Shown: piece after piece, positions 14,682-21,193 of the stretch | Numbering within the stretch: the stretch's first letter is position 1 | Layout of the letters: each line of letters starts with the position of its first letter | Assembly (NCBI RefSeq): GCF_005048205.1 | Contig: NZ_SUMF01000008.1 | Location: 1-64,000, forward strand | DNA from: Chitiniphilus eburneus | Lineage (GTDB): Bacteria; Pseudomonadota; Gammaproteobacteria; Burkholderiales; Chitinibacteraceae | Length of the DNA stretch: 64,000 nt | Reading direction: 5' to 3' | Translations under genes and position numbers: made by a program | The notes under the pieces: generated by a model | What the model was told of the DNA's origin: nothing | The model's database searches: none | What the model saw: the letters and a program-made list of their open reading frames with translations, nothing else

Positions 14682-15052
14682 GCCACCGCCACGTAGCGGT
14701 TGGGGCGCGCTGCTTCCAGCGCAGCAGCAATCGCATCGGTGTCGAGCAACACCGGCCAGCGATTCGGCATCCAGCGGCCGACTTCGCTGAGATAGCCATC
14801 CTCAGCCGGCAGCGGATCGATGGCGCCGGGCAGGTACACCCGCTCAACGTCACCCTGGTGCGTCAACTGCACATCCAGGCGCATGCACTCGGTCGGGCTC
14901 ACCGGCACATCCACGCCGACCGTGGTCGGACGCAGCAGGTCGGCCAGCATCGCGTGCACCGCGCGCACCGTTGCCACCATGGTTCTGGTGTCGGTGCCAT
15001 CGGCCGCCATCAAGCGGGATGCCGCCTGAAGCAAAACGCTTTCCCTATTCAT
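14678..15052 (-). CDS. Hypothetical phage protein
   Basis: The 124-residue protein starts MNRESVLLQAASRLMAADGT and is not recognised. It has a helical first half and a Pro/Asp-rich second half (GAIDPLPAEDGYLSEVGRWM). ATG at 15052 has AGGA 8 bases upstream; a second ATG at 15067 is less well placed. The gene overlaps both neighbours by a few bases in the early operon. Confidence 0.68.
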   Translation of the reverse strand: MNRESVLLQAASRLMAADGTDTRTMVATVRAVHAMLADLLRPTTVGVDVPVSPTECMRLDVQLTHQGDVERVYLPGAIDPLPAEDGYLSEVGRWMPNRWPVLLDTDAIAAALEAARPNRYVAVA

Positions 15053-15158
15053 CTTCACGTTCCTCATCGATGGCCATGGGCTGGCTGTTCAGCGCTGCGA
15101 AATCACGTTCGCAATCGCGAATCAGGCCCAGCAGCGCCTGCACTTGTTCGGGGTCCAT
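15045..15158 (-). CDS. Small acidic phage protein (37 residues), first gene of leftward early operon
   Basis: MDPEQVQALLGLIRDCERDF followed by an acidic end (DEEREDE). A strong GGAGG site lies 6 bases before the ATG, right after an intrinsic terminator. Its position, directly downstream of the early promoter and terminator, is that of lambda N, but it is acidic, not Arg-rich, so it is not an N-type antiterminator by composition. Function unknown. Confidence 0.6.
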   Translation of the reverse strand: MDPEQVQALLGLIRDCERDFAALNSQPMAIDEEREDE

Positions 15159-15169
15159 GTCGCGCCTCC

Positions 15170-15195
15170 AAAAAGGCCCCGCCCGTAGACGGGGC
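15170..15195 (-). terminator. Intrinsic terminator at the head of the leftward early operon
   Basis: On the minus strand GCCCCG-TCTACGGG-CGGGGC is followed by CTTTTT. It stands about 45 bases after the expected start of the leftward early transcript and 12 bases before the first gene, which suggests attenuation or antitermination. Confidence 0.7.
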
Positions 15196-15244
15196 AACCC
15201 AGAGAAAGGACAGAGGTCGTCGCGGCACAAGCAGCGACAGGCCC

Positions 15245-15273
15245 AATATACAAGCACGCTTCCATTATTGCAA
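15245..15273 (-). promoter_or_regulatory. Leftward early promoter (pL-like)
   Basis: TTGCAA (15268-15273) and TATATT (15245-15250) with a 17-base spacer on the minus strand. Two repressor-type palindromes overlap the -10 and -35 boxes, so the promoter should be shut by the CI-like protein in the lysogen. Confidence 0.75.
15249..15264. promoter_or_regulatory. Operator-like palindrome, left site 1
   Basis: TACAAG-CACG-CTTCCA: one perfect half-site and one 4/6 half-site of the TACAAG-N4-CTTGTA motif. It overlaps the -10 box of the leftward promoter. Confidence 0.55.
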
Positions 15274-15287
15274 CAAGAAAGCTTGTA
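15272..15287. promoter_or_regulatory. Operator-like palindrome, left site 2
   Basis: AACAAG-AAAG-CTTGTA, 5/6 and 6/6 half-sites. Its centre is 23 bp from left site 1, the spacing seen between lambda operators. It touches the -35 box. Confidence 0.6.
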
Positions 15288-15349
15288 TTTTTAAAGCGCA
15301 CGTCGAAGAAGAAAAGCAAGCGAGCTTTCTCAGGAGCGGATGGAAGACG

Positions 15350-15376
15350 AAAAAAAAGCCCCCGAGAATCGGGGGC
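15350..15376 (-). terminator. Intrinsic terminator of the repressor gene
   Basis: On the minus strand an 8-bp GC-rich stem (GCCCCCGA, loop of 3, TCGGGGGC) is followed by eight T residues. It lies 57 bases after the repressor stop and separates it from the early promoter downstream. Confidence 0.85.
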
Positions 15377-15432
15377 CGGTCAGAAAAAGAAGGCTGGCGC
15401 GCTAGCCCACCAGTGGCAGGCTCGCTCAGGGG

Positions 15433-16173
15433 CTAGATATCGAATGCAACGGACACCACCAGACCCAGCAGATGAACTTGAGCTAGTTCATCGTTACGCA
15501 GCACCACATCGCGATTGTTGGTCTTGTTCTCGCTGGCGATCAGGAGTGCCCCATCGAATTGCTTGAATACCCGTCTCAGGTAGCACTCGCCATCGCGCCA
15601 TAACACGTGCACCCGGCCGCTCTGAACAACCCGCGTCCGCTGAATCACGACACGAGCGCCGGCAGGTATCGCTGGCGCCATGCTGTCATCCTGAACATCC
15701 ATCGCCAGCAGGTCCGATGGATTCAATCCCTTCTCAGCGATCCAGTTGTCCATGGAATAGACGGCAACGGTGCCAGGCTCACTCTCCAGCACCGGATGAT
15801 CGCCGGTACTGCGAACGACAGCCCACGGGATACCCGTTGCCCCCGCAGCAACACCACTGGGCGCGCTAACAGATGGGGTGAATTCCCCCTTCCCTTCGGC
15901 GCGGGGTGTCGTACTGGCGTCGAACACCTCCCCGCGCCCCGTCACCAGCCAATCCAGAGAAAGCCCCGCAGCCTGAGCAATCCACGGGCTCAGCTCGCTG
16001 GACGAAGGACTCTTGTTCCCCTGCCGCGAATCCCCCTTGACCAGGTATCGGATCGTTTGTGGTGAAACCTTTCGCCCGGAAAGCACTGAAACCCGCTCGG
16101 CCAGGCGGCTCATGTTCCCAACGATAGAAACGGCGCGGGCTACGCGCTCAGAAAAGGTGCTCATGCTCGCCAT
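15433..16173 (-). CDS. CI-like phage repressor with S24 (LexA-type) domain
   Basis: The 246-residue protein has an N-terminal helix-turn-helix region (about 8-75, with LAERVSVLSGRKVSPQTIR) and a C-terminal peptidase S24 domain: MDVQDDSMAPAIPAGARVVI holds the nucleophile Ser164. Where family members carry the catalytic Lys (VKRL-type motif), this protein has LRRV (Arg200), so self-cleavage may be lost or altered. It should bind the TACAAG-N4-CTTGTA sites and keep lysogeny. ATG at 16173 lies directly next to an operator, leaving almost no leader, like lambda cI mRNA from pRM; ATG at 16164 is the alternative. Confidence 0.9.
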   Translation of the reverse strand: MASMSTFSERVARAVSIVGNMSRLAERVSVLSGRKVSPQTIRYLVKGDSRQGNKSPSSSELSPWIAQAAGLSLDWLVTGRGEVFDASTTPRAEGKGEFTPSVSAPSGVAAGATGIPWAVVRSTGDHPVLESEPGTVAVYSMDNWIAEKGLNPSDLLAMDVQDDSMAPAIPAGARVVIQRTRVVQSGRVHVLWRDGECYLRRVFKQFDGALLIASENKTNNRDVVLRNDELAQVHLLGLVVSVAFDI

Positions 16174-16175
16174 GA

Positions 16176-16191
16176 TACAAGGTAGCTTGTA
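16176..16191. promoter_or_regulatory. Operator-like palindrome, right site 1
   Basis: TACAAG-GTAG-CTTGTA, a perfect 6+6 palindrome lying two bases before the repressor start codon. It is the best match of the set and defines the motif. Confidence 0.7.
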
Positions 16192-16222
16192 CCGATCAAT
16201 GAAAGGATACCTGTTGCGCTTG

Positions 16223-16238
16223 TAAAAGCATGCTTGTA
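16223..16238. promoter_or_regulatory. Operator-like palindrome, right site 2
   Basis: TAAAAG-CATG-CTTGTA, 5/6 and 6/6 half-sites, 11 bases before the Cro-like ATG and 47 bp (centre to centre) from right site 1. An extra CTTGTA half-site lies at 16219-16224. Confidence 0.6.
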
Positions 16239-16248
16239 TTCTTGCCTC

Positions 16249-16443
16249 ATGAAAATCAAAACCTCTGATGCCATTGCCCTCATGCAGGGCCGGGGTCCCC
16301 TGGCGCGCTTGCTTGGAATCACCTGGCAGGCAGTAGACCAGTGGGGCGAATACGTGCCCGAGCTTCGCGCGTACCAGCTCGTCGAAAAGTGTCCTGCGGC
16401 ACTGAGCCTGGTCGAGCAGTGCGAGCGCAGCGCCACCACCTGA
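16249..16443 (+). CDS. cro: Cro/YdaS-like transcriptional regulator
   Basis: The 64-residue protein starts MKIKTSDAIALMQGRGPLAR and continues LLGITWQAVDQWGEYVPELR, the pattern of Cro-type and YdaS-type proteins (helix-turn-helix followed by W-G-x-x-V-P-x-x-R-A-Y). It is divergent from the repressor gene and shares its operators, so it should repress the repressor gene and early promoters during lytic growth. ATG at 16249 is chosen because the family motif starts there; the frame is open a few codons upstream. Confidence 0.88.
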   Translation: MKIKTSDAIALMQGRGPLARLLGITWQAVDQWGEYVPELRAYQLVEKCPAALSLVEQCERSATT

Positions 16444-16472
16444 ACCCAATTTTTTCAAAGGAGAGGCGTGAT

Positions 16473-16721
16473 ATGCGCGACACCCCCCACCCGATCACCA
16501 CTTGGCTTTGCCATGAAAAAGACCGTACGCAACAACGTCTGGCGGATGCTCTCGGAGTAAGCCAAGGCCTTATCTCGCAATGGGTAAACACCAGGCGGCC
16601 CATCGCTCCCCGGCATTGCACCAAGCTGAGCCGCATCACCGGCATCCCCCTCGATAAGCTCAGGCCCAAAGACTGGCATCTCATCTGGCCAGCCGATGCA
16701 GATCAAGAGGAGACGCGGTAA
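16473..16721 (+). CDS. HTH regulator, YdaS/CII-like
   Basis: The 82-residue protein has an HTH core RLADALGVSQGLISQWVN (about 24-41) after MRDTPHPITTWLCHEKDRTQ, and ends with LRPKDWHLIWP. Proteins of this type follow cro in many lambdoid phages of beta- and gammaproteobacteria and act as CII-like or YdaS-like regulators. A GGAGAGG site precedes the ATG. The gene is the second of the rightward early operon and overlaps the next gene by one base (TAATG). Confidence 0.8.
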   Translation: MRDTPHPITTWLCHEKDRTQQRLADALGVSQGLISQWVNTRRPIAPRHCTKLSRITGIPLDKLRPKDWHLIWPADADQEETR

Positions 16722-17020
16722 TGCATCTCCTCGATTGGCTCGCCGCCCGATTCGGCTACATACGGCTCACTCCTCCCACTCCCGTATACCGCCCGGTCTA
16801 CGCCAGGGGCGGGCGCGACATCTGCGTAAAGGTGTACCTCAACCCAGAGGAATACATCAGCCTGTGCCACATCGTTGATGCGCTGGGCTACGTCTCGCAC
16901 TCCGATTTCTTCCGCCGCGGGCTCAACCAGTTCAATCGCTCACACGCCGCCGAATTGTCGTCCGGCGCCACGTGCGCTGGTAATGGCCAATTTGGGCCCA
17001 AAACCGGGCGGGCGCAGTGA
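16721..17020 (+). CDS. Hypothetical phage protein
   Basis: The 99-residue protein starts MHLLDWLAARFGYIRLTPPT. The middle, CVKVYLNPEEYISLCHIVDA then GYVSHSDFFRRGLNQF, looks like a ribbon-helix-helix DNA-binding pattern (a short strand then two helices), which is a guess. It overlaps its neighbours (TAATG before, GTGA after) and lies between the CII-like and O-like genes, where small regulators are usual. Confidence 0.65.
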   Translation: MHLLDWLAARFGYIRLTPPTPVYRPVYARGGRDICVKVYLNPEEYISLCHIVDALGYVSHSDFFRRGLNQFNRSHAAELSSGATCAGNGQFGPKTGRAQ

Positions 17021-17961
17021 CTCGACCCTGGTTCCCCTTCTACCCGGCGGACTGGCAGGCCAATGCCAACCTGCGCCGCTGCACGCCAGCGGAGCGCGCG
17101 TACTGGCTCGATGTCATGTGCCTGATGCACGACTCAGCTCAATACGGCGTGCTGCCCTGGCCGTTGAAGGAGATCGCGCAGGCCATCAATTGCCGCGCCG
17201 CCGACCTGCGCACGCTGGTGAACAAAGGGGTGCTCAAGGGCGCTGACGCCGGACAGCGCGTACCGGAGCTGATCTATACGCCGGTCTCCGGCCGCAAGCC
17301 TGGCCCGCCGGTGGTGCTGATCGAGTCCCGAATGGGCCCACTTTGGTACAGCAGCCGCATGGTGATCGACGAGCACAAACGCCTCACCAGAGGTGGCACC
17401 AAAGACGCACCAGACAACACACCAGACGACGCACCAAAGCCCCCCTTTGGTGAAGGGTTTGATGCAACACCAGAGGGTACACCCCACCCATCACCCCTCG
17501 TGCGCGCAGGCGTCAGAAGTCAGAAAGAACAAAAACAACAACCTAAAACCTCTGGTGGTTCATCGTCGTCAGTGGCACTGAACCACAGCGCCGCGACGAC
17601 GGATACCCAGCCCGAAGCGCTGCGAATCGCTCGTCACCTCCGGGAGCGCGGCGCCGCCGTGGTACCCGCCAATCCCGAACTGCATGCCTGGGTGCGAGAC
17701 GGCATCTCCGACACCCAGATCAGTCAGGCGATGGACATCGCAGCAAACGCGCGCCAAGCCAAAGCCAGTACCCAGCCGATCACCGCCGGTTACCTCGATT
17801 CCATCCTGCGCAACACCGTACTGCCCCAGGCGCGAGGCGCCACGCAGCCCGCTTCAGGCAAAGCACCGGCCTTCGACCCTGTCGCCTACGCCAATCGCAA
17901 CCGTATGCCCCCAGAGGAGAGTGGCCATGTCGTCGATGCCGACTACCAACGTCTGGCTTAA
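17017..17961 (+). CDS. O-like replication protein (DUF1376-type N-terminus) with internal iterons
   Basis: The 314-residue protein starts (GTG) with PWFPFYPADWQANANLRRCT then AERAYWLDVMCLMHDSAQYG, the DUF1376-type winged-helix start of many phage replication initiators. A low-complexity linker rich in Thr, Asp, Pro (about 125-160) and Gln/Ser follows, then a C-terminal region with DTQISQAMDIAANARQAK. The linker DNA carries a regular array of CACCAR repeats, as the lambda origin lies in gene O. The next gene is P-like, which supports the initiator role. The GTG overlaps the previous stop (GTGA). Confidence 0.8.
   Translation: MTRPWFPFYPADWQANANLRRCTPAERAYWLDVMCLMHDSAQYGVLPWPLKEIAQAINCRAADLRTLVNKGVLKGADAGQRVPELIYTPVSGRKPGPPVVLIESRMGPLWYSSRMVIDEHKRLTRGGTKDAPDNTPDDAPKPPFGEGFDATPEGTPHPSPLVRAGVRSQKEQKQQPKTSGGSSSSVALNHSAATTDTQPEALRIARHLRERGAAVVPANPELHAWVRDGISDTQISQAMDIAANARQAKASTQPITAGYLDSILRNTVLPQARGATQPASGKAPAFDPVAYANRNRMPPEESGHVVDADYQRLA
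17385..17473 (+). repeat. Iteron array, candidate phage replication origin
   Basis: CACCAG or CACCAA starts at 17385, 17397, 17408, 17420 and 17432, spaced 12, 11, 12 and 12 bases. An inverted copy (TTTGGTG, 17446-17452) and a further CACCAG at 17468 follow. The array lies inside the O-like gene, in the part encoding its flexible linker, as in lambda. The near-helical spacing suggests binding of several initiator molecules on one face of DNA. Confidence 0.6.
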
Positions 17962-18718
17962 GTCGCGGACTGCGCTGGATGGCCGCACGGCCATTACGCA
18001 CCTGTTCAATCGCCTGAGCGGCATGTACCCGGCGATCTGGCGCTCGTCCTTCCGCTCGCAGGAAGAGATCGACAACTGGGAACTGACCTGGGCCGAGGCG
18101 TTTCAGGAAGACGCCATCACGCCCGCCGAGGTCAGCCATGGCCTGGGCCAATGCCGCCAGCGGCACGACAAGCCACCGAGCCTGACCCAATTCCTCAAGG
18201 CCTGCCGGCCCACCGCAGCCCTGGAGCCGGAAGCCCTGCTGCACATCGCCATCGAATGCGCCGCTGCCCGACGCAATGGCGAGCCGGAGAACTGGCCCAG
18301 CCCGCGTGTGTTCTGGGCAGCGCAGAAGATGGGCGGTGACCTGCTCGGCATGCCCGCAGCCCAATTGCGCGGCCGCTGGCTCGCCGCATGGGACCGCGCC
18401 GCAGCCATGCAGGACCAGCCGATCCCGCCGGCGGCCGATCCCGCCAGCGCGCTGCCGGCGCCGGGGCGCATCACCCTGACCCGAGAAGAGGCGCAACAGC
18501 GGGCCGCGCAGATCGGGCTGGATGTCAGCCGCCATCGCAGCGACACCCATCGCCGCTGGGCCTACGACATCGCCCGCGAACCGAAGCGCTACCCCCGGTG
18601 CAGCGTCGAACTGGCGCTCGGCGCCCTGAACACCTTCGGCGAAGACCTGGCCAGGTTCCCCGAGTTGCTGGAACGGGCCCGCCTGCTGGGCGTGGCGATT
18701 CCGGAGCAGACGCCATGA
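17927..18718 (+). CDS. P-like replication protein (helicase loader type)
   Basis: The 263-residue protein starts MSSMPTTNVWLKSRTALDGR. It has the lambda P-like region WRSSFRSQEEIDNWELTWAE, then HDKPPSLTQFLKACRP, which is typical of phage replication protein P, the partner that brings the host DnaB helicase to the origin. The C-terminal half includes LTREEAQQRAAQIG and SVELALGALNTFGEDLARFP. AGGAG lies 7 bases before the ATG, inside the end of the O-like gene (overlap 35 bases). Its order after the O-like gene strengthens the call. Confidence 0.82.
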   Translation: MSSMPTTNVWLKSRTALDGRTAITHLFNRLSGMYPAIWRSSFRSQEEIDNWELTWAEAFQEDAITPAEVSHGLGQCRQRHDKPPSLTQFLKACRPTAALEPEALLHIAIECAAARRNGEPENWPSPRVFWAAQKMGGDLLGMPAAQLRGRWLAAWDRAAAMQDQPIPPAADPASALPAPGRITLTREEAQQRAAQIGLDVSRHRSDTHRRWAYDIAREPKRYPRCSVELALGALNTFGEDLARFPELLERARLLGVAIPEQTP

Positions 18719-18945
18719 CCCGTGCGCCCACCTCATTCCTCTGGCTGTTCATCGGCCGCACCCGCCACGTGCAGGTCACCTACCTGCCCGAGATCGGCCG
18801 AGAACAGGCCGAGCAGGAAGGCCGCGACCACCTCGGCGCCGACTACCTGGGCGCCTGGCCATTCCCGCAAGCAGTCGAGCACCTGTCGGCCACGGATGCC
18901 GCCGCCCGCGCCGCCAAATTCCGCACAACCAAAGGGGGTGCCTGA
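18715..18945 (+). CDS. Hypothetical small phage protein
   Basis: The 76-residue protein starts MTRAPTSFLWLFIGRTRHVQ and is not recognised; it has no full membrane segment. It overlaps both neighbours (ATGA before, TGATG after), so it is translated as part of the nin-like region between the P-like and NinB genes. Confidence 0.68.
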   Translation: MTRAPTSFLWLFIGRTRHVQVTYLPEIGREQAEQEGRDHLGADYLGAWPFPQAVEHLSATDAAARAAKFRTTKGGA

Positions 18946-19373
18946 TGGCTCACGTCTACAAGGAATTCGTGCTCACGGCACCCAGCGTATGGCAGGCCCT
19001 CGGTGCATTCGTCAAAGCCAATGCAGCCGCCTTCCTGCACCAGGGATCACCCCTGCGCATCATCGTCACCAGTTCAGAGCGCAAACGCAGCAACGAAGCG
19101 AATGCGCGCTACTGGAAAGGCGTTCTGGAGCAGATCGCAACGCAGGCATGGGTGAATGGCCGCCAGTACGGGAAAGAAATCTGGCACGAACACTACGCCC
19201 GCAAGTTCGGCATCTGCGACGAGATGCGCCTGCCCGACGGCACGCTGATCCTGCGTCGCAAGAGCACCACTGAGATGAGCTCGCGCGAGTTCGCCGAGTA
19301 CATGACGCGCGTGGAGGCCGACGCCGCGTCCGAACTCGGAGTGCGGTTCTTCGAGCGCGAGGACGTCGCATGA
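18945..19373 (+). CDS. ninB: NinB family recombination protein
   Basis: The 142-residue protein matches lambda NinB (Orf): RIIVTSSERKRSNEANARYW, QYGKEIWHEHYARKFG and RKSTTEMSSREFAEYMTRVE are the family's core motifs. NinB binds single-stranded DNA and SSB and replaces RecF-O-R functions in phage recombination. It starts one base inside the preceding stop and overlaps the Ref-like gene by four bases. Confidence 0.92.
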   Translation: MAHVYKEFVLTAPSVWQALGAFVKANAAAFLHQGSPLRIIVTSSERKRSNEANARYWKGVLEQIATQAWVNGRQYGKEIWHEHYARKFGICDEMRLPDGTLILRRKSTTEMSSREFAEYMTRVEADAASELGVRFFEREDVA

Positions 19374-19777
19374 GCGCCGCCACCCCGTCGAAAATCGTGC
19401 GCCGCCCGGCCTGGCAAATCGCATGCAGCGCCAGCGGCGAGGATGCCACCCCATTGCCAACCACCAAGCAGCGTCGGCAACAGCGTTCGAGCCCTTCCAC
19501 GAAAGCACACAAGACAAGCATCGCCGAACTGGGCTGCGTGTTGTGTCGGCTGCTGGGTCAACCCCAGTCGGGCAAGACCGACGTCCACCACCTCCGTACC
19601 GGCCAAGGTGCCGCACAGCGCGCCAGTGATTTTCTGGTGATCCCCCTCTGTCATGACGGATGTCATCAGGGTCCCCATGGCGTGCACGGCGACCAAGCGT
19701 TACTGCGCATCGCCAAGGTCAACGAGTTGGACCTGCTGGCCTACACCCTCCAGCTCCTGGAGGAACACCGTGCGTAA
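19370..19777 (+). CDS. Ref-like RecA-dependent nuclease / HNH-type zinc protein
   Basis: The 135-residue protein has a basic start, then HKTSIAELGCVLCRLLGQ (CxxC), VHHLRTGQGAAQRASDFLVI and PLCHDGCHQGPHGVHG. Cys and His pairs in this order match the Ref family of phage P1 (recombination enhancement, RecA-dependent nuclease) and related HNH proteins that often replace NinG. It probably nicks DNA in recombination intermediates. It overlaps NinB and the next gene by a few bases. Confidence 0.8.
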   Translation: MSAATPSKIVRRPAWQIACSASGEDATPLPTTKQRRQQRSSPSTKAHKTSIAELGCVLCRLLGQPQSGKTDVHHLRTGQGAAQRASDFLVIPLCHDGCHQGPHGVHGDQALLRIAKVNELDLLAYTLQLLEEHRA

Positions 19778-20294
19778 CTACGCTCATCTCGAAACCTGGT
19801 TGCACCAACAGATCCAGATTGCCGATGGCGTGTCCGTCCCGTCGCAGTTGGCCGCCGTGCGCCACGGCTGCGGCGGCCGGCCGGAGATGTCCCGCCTGGA
19901 AAGTGCCGGCGATGCCGCGCTGACCGTGGCCTGCCTCACCCGGATCGAACCATTGACCGGCCGGGCGCTGGTGTACGGACGCCTCGGCATGGCCCAGCGC
20001 GAGGCCGTCGCCGTGGCACTCGGCCCGGAACTGCGCGAATGCTACCGCGCCCTGTCGCAGCCAGCCGCAACCCTGCTGGTGCTCCAGTTCCTCAAAACCG
20101 AACGCCGCCGCGCCGACCACAACAGCGTCGCCGACCTGGCCGCCGTACTCGGCCGCCACCACAAAACCGCATGGCGCCTCCGCCGCGACACCTTCGACGT
20201 GCTCGACGGCTGGTACTGCGCCGCCATGGACCACGCAGCGCACAGCCTGGCGCCGCGCCTGCCCAACCATCTGAGGGAGATGTACCAATGCTGA
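19770..20294 (+). CDS. Candidate Q-type late gene regulator
   Basis: The 174-residue protein starts (GTG) VRNYAHLETWLHQQIQIADG and ends with an HTH-like segment, NSVADLAAVLGRHHKTAWRL, resembling sigma region 4 or antiterminator DNA-binding parts. GGAGGA lies 6 bases before the GTG. It sits after NinB and the Ref-like gene, exactly where lambdoid phages carry Q. With the late promoter and its terminators at 6.4-6.6 kb this suggests a Q role. I cannot match it to a named antiterminator family, so function is inferred from place and fold. Confidence 0.6.
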   Translation: MRNYAHLETWLHQQIQIADGVSVPSQLAAVRHGCGGRPEMSRLESAGDAALTVACLTRIEPLTGRALVYGRLGMAQREAVAVALGPELRECYRALSQPAATLLVLQFLKTERRRADHNSVADLAAVLGRHHKTAWRLRRDTFDVLDGWYCAAMDHAAHSLAPRLPNHLREMYQC

Positions 20295-21193
20295 CCCGCA
20301 ACGCAACGCTTTACCGACTCGCTCCCGACCACGCCCTGTCGGCCGACAGCATCGCCGACTGCCTGGCCAAGCGTCCGTGGATGCCGTGTGGCGCGATGGA
20401 TCTGTCCACCCAGGGCTGGGTACCGCCCGCGCCGCACGCACCGGAACTGTATGCCTACGCCCAGCAGGATGCCGTGCTGGTCGCGCTCAAGACCGAGGAA
20501 AAGATCCTGCCCGCCATCGTGGTCAAGCAGGAAGCCGAGTATCGCATTGCGCAGATCGAAGCCGAGGAGCACCGCAAGGTGGGCCGCAAGGAGGCCAAGG
20601 CGCTGCGCGAGCGGGTGGCCGACGAATTGCTGCCCAAGGCCTTTACCCGCAGCCGGGTGCAACGCGCCATCATCGATCTGCAAGCCGGGCTGGTGATCGT
20701 CGATGCCGCGGCGGCCAGCAAGGCCGAGCAACTGTTGTCGGCGCTGCGCGAAGTGCTGGGCAGCCTGCCCGCGCGCCTGATCGATACCCAGACCACGCCG
20801 CAGACAGCGATGACGCTGTGGCTGGAAAACGCCGACGCTGGCGACTTCGACCTGGGCCAAACCGCGCACCTGCGGGCACCTGGAACAGAAGGCGCCGAAG
20901 CGAAACTAGCCCATCAGCCGATGGATAGCGATGAAGTAACCCGGCACCTGGGCGCCGGCAAACTGGTCGAGCACCTGGCCCTGACCTGGCAGGATCGGCT
21001 GTCGTTCGTCCTGACCAGCACACTGGCGCTGAAGAAGCTGGCCATGCTCGACGTGCTACGCGATGAGTTGAAGGACGCGGACGCCGCCGACCAGGCCGCG
21101 ATCTTCGATAGCAACCTGGTGCTGACCTTAGGCGAACTGCGCAAGCTGGTACCGGCGTTGATCGCCGCGCTGGGCGGCGAGGTCCGGCCATGA
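20288..21193 (+). CDS. rdgC: RdgC-like recombination-associated protein
   Basis: The 301-residue protein starts MLTRNATLYRLAPDHALSAD and follows the RdgC pattern: an LYRL start, WVPP then AVLVALKTEEKILPAIVVKQ, the KALRERVADELLPKAF motif, and the end KLAMLDVLRDELKDAD. RdgC forms a ring around duplex DNA and modulates RecA. Length equals that of bacterial RdgC (about 300). A phage-borne copy may limit host RecA or protect phage ends. It overlaps the upstream stop by 7 bases and the PP-loop gene by four. Confidence 0.9.
   Translation: MLTRNATLYRLAPDHALSADSIADCLAKRPWMPCGAMDLSTQGWVPPAPHAPELYAYAQQDAVLVALKTEEKILPAIVVKQEAEYRIAQIEAEEHRKVGRKEAKALRERVADELLPKAFTRSRVQRAIIDLQAGLVIVDAAAASKAEQLLSALREVLGSLPARLIDTQTTPQTAMTLWLENADAGDFDLGQTAHLRAPGTEGAEAKLAHQPMDSDEVTRHLGAGKLVEHLALTWQDRLSFVLTSTLALKKLAMLDVLRDELKDADAADQAAIFDSNLVLTLGELRKLVPALIAALGGEVRP

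Noticed and set aside
16214-16240. TTGCGC-15-TGTATT as the promoter of the Cro-like gene
   Set aside because: The spacer is too short and the -10 box would end only 8 bases before the ATG, leaving no room for a start point and ribosome site.
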